In this document: piece after piece, positions 7,350 through 10,641 of the stretch
Layout: each line of letters starts with the position of its first letter
Position numbering within the stretch: position 1 is the stretch's first letter
Source: an uncultured Pseudomonadota bacterium
Lineage (GTDB): Bacteria > Myxococcota_A > UBA796 > CAJQPC01
DNA: 10,641 nt
Reading direction: 5' to 3'
Assembly (NCBI GenBank): GCA_937915955.1
Contig: CALGIB010000019.1
Location: 1-10,641 of the forward strand
Position numbers and translations under genes: made by a program
The notes under the pieces: generated by a model
Told to the model about the DNA's origin: nothing
The model's database searches: none
The model's input: only the letters and a program-made list of their open reading frames with translations

Positions 7350-7774
7350 CAGCGGGGCTCAGCGAGGTCCAGCAGGGCTCGACCCAGGCGCTCGACCTCG
7401 GCCTCGTCCAGCGCGCCCAGCTTGACCTCGACGATCCGACCCGAGGCATCCAGCAGGTAGGTCGCGGGCAGCGCGACTGGGGCGAAGGCCTCGGCCAGCT
7501 CCTCGTCCCCGTAGATCACCGGCAGATCCAGCCCCAGGTGCCGCATCACGCCCTCGGCTGGGCGGCGCTGGCTGTCCAGGTTCACGGCGACCACGGACAG
7601 GCCCTCGGCCTCGACCTCGTCGTGCAGCGCGTCCAGCAAGGGCAGCTCGGCTCGACAGGGGGCGCACCAGCTGGCCCAGAGGTTGACCAGGACGGGCTGC
7701 CCTGGCGTCGGCGAGGCGTCGATCCGCTCGCCCGGCTCAGCACCCAGCGCCCAGCTGATCACAAACAGCAGCAC
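7349..7774 (-). CDS. TlpA/ResA-like periplasmic thioredoxin
   Basis: 141 aa from the GTG at 7774, which has GGAG 5 nt upstream. A GTG at 7780 (143 aa) is the alternative; an in-frame stop at 7808-7810 excludes anything longer. The N-terminus is a short hydrophobic export signal (LLFVISWALGA) without positive charge. The thioredoxin core shows NLWASWCAPC (C37 and C40) and the cis-Pro loop ALPATYLLD (P103), typical of TlpA, ResA and CcmG-type proteins. These act outside the cytoplasm as thiol-disulfide reductants, often preparing apocytochrome c cysteines for heme attachment. It is the first gene of the seven-gene overlapping block, and the block encodes seven heme-type motifs and many other cysteines. 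A dedicated maturation or repair role is therefore the natural inference. Its own electron donor (a DsbD or CcdA homologue) is not in the window. Confidence 0.88.
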   Translation of the reverse strand: MLLFVISWALGAEPGERIDASPTPGQPVLVNLWASWCAPCRAELPLLDALHDEVEAEGLSVVAVNLDSQRRPAEGVMRHLGLDLPVIYGDEELAEAFAPVALPATYLLDASGRIVEVKLGALDEAEVERLGRALLDLAEPR

Positions 7775-7804
7775 ATCCACTCCAGCGGTCGCCCTGACCG
7801 AGAC

Positions 7805-7834
7805 AGCCTAGGCGAGTCCGCGGGGCGATGTGGA
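7805..7834 (-). promoter_or_regulatory. Candidate sigma70-like promoter for the thioredoxin-cytochrome operon
   Basis: On the minus strand TCCACA (7834-7829; four of six matches to TTGACA), an 18-nt spacer, and TAGGCT (7810-7805; matches TANNNT). Transcription would start near 7798, about 20 nt before the first GTG. Seen by eye only. It lies in the one sizeable gap on this strand, which is where a promoter for the seven-gene block would be expected. Confidence 0.3.
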
Positions 7835-7860
7835 GTTGAGAGTCCGTTGTTTGATCGGGC

Positions 7861-7872
7861 GCAGGTTCCTGC
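7861..7872. repeat. Short dyad GCAGG-TT-CCTGC upstream of the operon
   Basis: A perfect 5-bp inverted repeat around a 2-bp centre, about 27 bp upstream of the candidate -35 element. It could be an operator half-site pair, but dyads this short occur by chance in GC-rich DNA. Confidence 0.25.
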
Positions 7873-7881
7873 TGGCTCGAG

Positions 7882-7905
7882 CCCGCTCAGGGGCCGGAGA
7901 GCGGG
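7882..7905 (-). terminator. Hairpin across the stop codon of the Gmad2-like gene
   Basis: CCCGCTC (7882-7888) pairs with GAGCGGG (7899-7905) around a 10-nt loop and spans the TGA at 7887-7889. On the minus strand it is followed by a GGCTCGAGCC palindrome (7874-7883) rather than a T-run, so it is not a classic intrinsic terminator. It could attenuate or stabilise the 3' end of the upstream transcript and partly separate it from the thioredoxin-cytochrome block. Confidence 0.25.
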
Positions 7906-8327
7906 ACCTCGACCAGGTTGGTCGGCGAGCCATCCTTGGGGGAGCTGCTGTAGACCCGCAGCCTCCAGGGTTCGCCGGACTGGCCCTCGGGCACAGGGAC
8001 GAGCACCTCGAAGGAGCCCCTACCGGGGGCCGCGGTGCTGGCGGTGACCAGCTCCTTGGCCACCCGCTCATCGCCAGCGAGCAGCTCGACCACGAGCGCG
8101 CCCTCCCAGACCGTGGCGCTGCCCTGGACCAGCAGGTCCTGGCCCGGGACCAGCGCGGCCTCGGGCGTCGGCGCGCGCACGTCGATGGCCTTCGGCGCGC
8201 TGGGCGCCTTCACCTCGACCCCCAGCAGGGGGCGCTCGGGAGCCGAACCCAGCTCGACCACGGGCTCGACGGGCGGGGCCTCGGGGGCCTCCTTCTGAGC
8301 CGCGCAGGCCAACAGCAGCGCGATCAC
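7887..8327 (-). CDS. Gmad2-like immunoglobulin-fold lipoprotein
   Basis: 146 aa from GTG at 8327. An in-frame stop at 8364-8366 with no earlier start codon forces a 7-residue signal before lipobox Cys8 (MIALLLAC). A Pro/Ala/Glu-rich linker (~9-58) tethers a C-terminal domain of about 85 residues. That domain has the pattern LVPGQDLLVQGSATVWEGAL, G-x-FEV-x-VPVPEG, W-LRVYSSSPKDGS, NLVEVPL. This resembles Gmad2 (bacterial spore-germination-associated Ig-like domain), found widely on envelope lipoproteins outside spore formers, where its role is unclear and probably binding or structural. The gene overlaps the upstream gene by 4 bp (GTGA), so the two are probably one transcription unit. Whether the unit reads on into the thioredoxin gene 106 nt downstream is open. 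Confidence 0.72.
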   Translation of the reverse strand: MIALLLACAAQKEAPEAPPVEPVVELGSAPERPLLGVEVKAPSAPKAIDVRAPTPEAALVPGQDLLVQGSATVWEGALVVELLAGDERVAKELVTASTAAPGRGSFEVLVPVPEGQSGEPWRLRVYSSSPKDGSPTNLVEVPLSGP

Positions 8328-8848
8328 GCCTGGGCGCCGAAGTCGGCCGGCGGCTTCCAGGCGTCATCCAGCGCCTCGGTCGCGACCCACAGCATCAGGA
8401 AGATCAGGCCCGACTGCTCGGGGTCGACGGTGACCTCGCCTTCCTTCTTCTCGTCCCGCTCGAAGAGCGCCCAGAGGGCCTCGTCCAGGATGTGCGGCTG
8501 GGCGCGGTCGGCCACCTCGCGCACGCGCTCGGGGAAGCCCTCGTCGAAGGGCAGCAGCGTGTCCGTCAGCCCGCCGATCTTCGCGGCGGCGCGGTTGATC
8601 TGCGCCCCGTTGACCTTGTTCAGGCGGCCGCCTGCGCGGTCGAACAGGCGCACGACGACGGACAACAGGTAGACGCTGACCTCGCCCGTCTGGCCGTCGG
8701 TGGCCGGGAGGTTCTGGTTGTAGAAGTTGAGCAGGCGCTTCTGGCTGCGCAGCAGGCGGGTGGCCGTGCCCTTGAAGAGCTCGGCGGCCTCCGCAGCCTG
8801 CTCGGACCAGGCGTGCACGTCGTCGCGCGGAATGTGGGGGTTGCCCAT
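8324..8848 (-). CDS. Conserved-looking cytosolic protein of unknown function
   Basis: 174 aa from ATG at 8848, chosen because GAGGA (8857-8861) sits 8 nt upstream; the open frame to 9082 would run over the divergent glycosyltransferase gene. There is no signal peptide or clear membrane span. The N-terminal third looks helical and basic (KGTATRLLRSQKRLLNFYNQ, 26-45). A mixed middle follows, with SVYLLSVVVRLFDRAGGRL at 58-76, and then a more acidic C-terminal half with PFDEGFPERVREVADRAQPH at 100-119 and a hydrophobic GLIFLMLWVATEAL segment (147-160) that could pack as a buried helix. I recognise no family or catalytic motif. Its stop overlaps the start of the Gmad2-like lipoprotein gene (GTGA), so the two are co-translated. 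It is transcribed divergently from the glycosyltransferase gene, 70 bp away. Confidence 0.75.
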   Translation of the reverse strand: MGNPHIPRDDVHAWSEQAAEAAELFKGTATRLLRSQKRLLNFYNQNLPATDGQTGEVSVYLLSVVVRLFDRAGGRLNKVNGAQINRAAAKIGGLTDTLLPFDEGFPERVREVADRAQPHILDEALWALFERDEKKEGEVTVDPEQSGLIFLMLWVATEALDDAWKPPADFGAQA

Positions 8849-8903
8849 GGGGATCGTCCTCGTCTTCAGGGCCACCCGGCTAACCGTCCCGCTCGGCCCG
8901 GGG

Positions 8904-8909
8904 TAGCGT
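8904..8909 (+). promoter_or_regulatory. Candidate -10 element (TAGCGT) for the glycosyltransferase gene
   Basis: TAGCGT (TANNNT type) lies 9 nt before the GTG at 8919, which would give a nearly leaderless transcript. No convincing -35 hexamer is seen 16-18 nt upstream. The 70-bp divergent gap (8849-8918) must hold promoters for both directions. A TAGCCG on the minus strand (8882-8877), 28 nt before the ATG at 8848, is the best candidate for the other direction. Confidence 0.25.
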
Positions 8910-8918
8910 CGGAGCGTC

Positions 8919-10307
8919 GTGCGCCACGCCCCCGCCCTGCTCGCCTCGCTCGTCGCGGTCCTGGTCGTGCTCCTCAACCTGGACGCGCCCCTGGTCGAGG
9001 ACGGCTTGTTCTGGTGGGTGCCCAAGGCGCTCAGCATGGGGACCGACCCCGGCTGGGTGCTGGACCAGCTGCCCGCGGCCACCCGCCCCGAGGCGCGGCT
9101 GCCCCCCCAGTGGGCCGGCGGGCTGCCCGACTACGCCCACCCCGTCGGCTGGTACGCGTACCTGGCGCTGTTGCTGAAGCTGCCCGTGAAGACCCACGTG
9201 GCCGTACACCTGGCCGCCCTGCCCTGCGCGGTCGGCCTGGGCGCGGGCATGGCCGCGCTGCTCCGCCGCATGGGCGGACCCCAGGTGGCCTGGACCGCGG
9301 CGCTGATCCCGCTGCTGCCCCCGGTCGCCGCCCAGCTGCTGCGCTGCGACACCGACCTGCCCCTGATGGCCCTGACCCCCTGGGCGCTGGTGGCGATCCT
9401 GGACCGCCGCGACTGGCTCTTCGCCCTGACCGCCGGCCTGGCCACCTTCTGCAAGGAGCCCGGCGTCCTGCTCGCGGCCCCGGCCCTGGCGGCCTGCCTG
9501 ATGGATCGGCGCAGGGGCTGGGGCTGGGCCGCGCCTCCCCTGGTCCTGGCCGGCTGGGCCCTGCTGCACTGGAGCCAGACGGGCTGGGCGCTGGCCGGCT
9601 CCGAGCGCCTGCCCGAGGACCTGGGCGGCTGGCTGGCCGATCTGGGCAGCGTGCTCTGGATCGTGCTCGGCGAGCAGTGGCGCTGGCTGGCCGTCCCGGT
9701 CGCGGCCTGGGGACTCTGGCGCCTCTCCCCGCGCCGACGTCCCCTGCTGATCGTGCTGGCCCACGTGCTCGTCCAGCTGGCCTTCTTCGGCACCCTGAAC
9801 TTCCTGGGCGGTCTGGACCGCCTCGATCACCACACCCACGTCCGCTACCTGATCCCCGGCCTGCTGGGCTGGGTGGCGCTGCTGCTGGCCGCCACACCCT
9901 GGACGGCGGCGCCGCTGCTGCTGACCAGCCTGTTCTTCCTCCACCGCCCCAGCGCCTGGGGCCCCGAGTCCTCGATCTACGGTCTGGACGTCGCGCGCGC
10001 CGTGCGGCTGGCCGCGCCCGCGCTCGAGCGGGACCAGCCCGTCTGGGTGGGGAGCTACGCCTGGACACAGCTGACGCGGCCCTACGCCGGCGTGGTGGAC
10101 GAGCCCATGGATCAGCTCCAGCTCTACGCCTTCGAGACCGATCCGCGCGAGGTCAGCGGCTTCGTCGTCGAGGTCTGCGAGGGCGAGCCGCTGGGCCGCC
10201 TCCAGGAGCTCGACCTGCAGGAGGTGCAGCGCTTCGAGGTCCGTCACGCCTGGGTGAAGCTGCACCTCGTGCCAGCGAGCGAGCCAGGCGTTAGCACGCC
10301 GCCATGA
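8919..10307 (+). CDS. GT-C fold membrane glycosyltransferase (PMT/ArnT-like)
   Basis: 462 aa from GTG at 8919, with GGAG (8911-8914) 4 nt upstream. The first ~340 residues are strongly hydrophobic, with roughly 9-11 membrane helices. Loop signatures fit the GT-C superfamily of polyprenyl-phosphate-sugar-dependent transferases: an acidic EDG (27-29) right after helix 1, the CDTDLPLM segment (143-150) comparable to the xDxPL motif of the family, the CKEPG turn (178-182) comparable to KEP(G/A), and RYLIP (309-313). The last ~110 residues form a soluble tail. Such enzymes move a sugar from a lipid-linked donor to protein, lipid A or glycan on the outer face of the inner membrane. Acceptor and sugar cannot be predicted. 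The stop overlaps the next gene by 4 bp (ATGA). No link to the redox operon is evident beyond proximity. Confidence 0.8.
   Translation: MRHAPALLASLVAVLVVLLNLDAPLVEDGLFWWVPKALSMGTDPGWVLDQLPAATRPEARLPPQWAGGLPDYAHPVGWYAYLALLLKLPVKTHVAVHLAALPCAVGLGAGMAALLRRMGGPQVAWTAALIPLLPPVAAQLLRCDTDLPLMALTPWALVAILDRRDWLFALTAGLATFCKEPGVLLAAPALAACLMDRRRGWGWAAPPLVLAGWALLHWSQTGWALAGSERLPEDLGGWLADLGSVLWIVLGEQWRWLAVPVAAWGLWRLSPRRRPLLIVLAHVLVQLAFFGTLNFLGGLDRLDHHTHVRYLIPGLLGWVALLLAATPWTAAPLLLTSLFFLHRPSAWGPESSIYGLDVARAVRLAAPALERDQPVWVGSYAWTQLTRPYAGVVDEPMDQLQLYAFETDPREVSGFVVEVCEGEPLGRLQELDLQEVQRFEVRHAWVKLHLVPASEPGVSTPP
10269..10297 (+). promoter_or_regulatory. Candidate internal promoter for the SRPBCC gene
   Basis: GTGCCA (10269-10274; four of six matches to TTGACA), a 17-nt spacer and TAGCAC (10292-10297), ending 6 nt before the ATG at 10304. 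It would give a leaderless message from inside the 3' end of the glycosyltransferase gene. Matches are modest, and no Shine-Dalgarno is visible for the ATG, which fits a leaderless or coupled start. Confidence 0.25.
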
Positions 10308-10641
10308 CGACGCGCTTCAAGCTGAGCTGCTCGACCCGCTTCTACGCTTCGGCGGACCAGGTCTGGGCGGCGAAGACCGACCCCGACCGCCTCGCGGACG
10401 AGCTCAAGCCCTTCCTCCGCTTCAGCGGGGACCTCGACGCCCTGCGCTCCAGCCTCCGCGGCGAGGGCCTGCCACGCACGGTCGAGGCCAGGATCTGGAC
10501 CGGCATGGTGCCCACGGTCACCTGGCCGTTCACCTTCGTGGAGCACGTCGCCGGCAGCCACTTCGTCGATCACAGCGACAACGCGCTCTTCTCCGAGTGG
10601 GAGCACACCCACCGGGTCGAGCAGGCCTCCGATGCGGTGCG
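10304..10641 (+). CDS. SRPBCC/START-like ligand-binding protein, 3'-truncated by the window edge
   Basis: An open frame from ATG at 10304 runs to the edge: 112 codons plus 2 nt with no stop. The translation begins MTTRFKLSCSTRFYASADQV and continues WAAKTDPDRLADELKPF (21-37). This is the usual opening of SRPBCC (Bet v1-like) proteins, where a strand carrying a conserved Val-Trp leads into two short helices. Later come WPFTFVEH (74-81), HFVDH (86-90) and SEWEHTH (97-103), comparable to the F.D...G.F..W.H.H segment of the family. These domains form a hydrophobic pocket for lipids, polyketide-like or other small ligands. The ATG overlaps the glycosyltransferase stop by 4 bp (ATGA), suggesting shared translation. 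No export signal is seen, so it is probably cytosolic. The ligand is unknown, and the C-terminal helix and any extra domain are missing. Confidence 0.75.
   Translation, partial: MTTRFKLSCSTRFYASADQVWAAKTDPDRLADELKPFLRFSGDLDALRSSLRGEGLPRTVEARIWTGMVPTVTWPFTFVEHVAGSHFVDHSDNALFSEWEHTHRVEQASDAV

Noticed and set aside
5937..7460. Plus-strand 507-codon open frame
   Set aside because: It is antisense to the multi-heme gene and its translation shows no motif. The minus-strand frame carries four heme motifs in order.
7874..7883. GGCTCGAGCC palindrome as a terminator stem
   Set aside because: It has no loop room for a stable hairpin and no T-run. A 10-bp palindrome is weak evidence in DNA of this composition.
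8492..10294. Plus-strand 600-codon frame overlapping the glycosyltransferase
   Set aside because: It is an Arg/Pro/Gly-rich shadow. The alternative frame gives a coherent multi-helix membrane protein with GT-C motifs.

Overview
This is a very GC-rich, almost gap-free stretch of a bacterial chromosome. The codon bias, the many short-signal lipoproteins, the beta-propeller/c-type cytochrome fusions and a DUF4266-DUF3570 pair point to a Gram-negative with a complex envelope. My best guess is a Myxococcota (Deltaproteobacteria-type) lineage. This is inference from gene content and composition; no 16S or other marker is present.

Layout, right to left on the minus strand. A divergent point at 8849-8918 separates two transcription directions. 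To its left lie a cytosolic protein of unknown function (8324-8848) and a GTGA-coupled Gmad2-like lipoprotein (7887-8327). A 106-nt gap follows, holding a hairpin, a small dyad and a candidate promoter. Then comes a block of seven genes, each overlapping the next: a TlpA-like thioredoxin (7349-7774); a 933-aa lipoprotein with four c-type heme motifs around a beta-propeller and an HzsA-like region (4548-7349); a 141-aa one-heme lipoprotein (4123-4548); a 60-aa DUF4266 lipoprotein (3944-4126); a DUF3570 outer-membrane barrel (2859-3953); a 166-aa lipoprotein of unknown function (2372-2872); and a 790-aa lipoprotein fusing a YVTN-type propeller to a di-heme peroxidase/MauG-like domain (3-2375). 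The last gene ends at the window edge, so the operon may continue.

To the right, on the plus strand, a GT-C type membrane glycosyltransferase (8919-10307) overlaps by 4 bp the start of an SRPBCC/START-like protein that runs off the window (10304-10641).

How the genes may work together: the seven-gene block looks like one extracytoplasmic redox apparatus. It encodes seven candidate covalent heme sites on three lipoproteins, a thiol-disulfide protein that could keep apocytochrome cysteines reduced, and the DUF4266/DUF3570 lipoprotein-barrel pair. A reasonable hypothesis is an outer-membrane or cell-surface electron-transfer or oxidation complex of uncharacterised substrate. Nearly all its proteins carry unusually short signal peptides without Lys or Arg, and one cytochrome module with a CX4CH motif occurs three times.

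No tRNA, rRNA, CRISPR array, insertion sequence or gene-free stretch over 300 bp was seen. The only non-coding stretches are 7775-7886 and 8849-8918.
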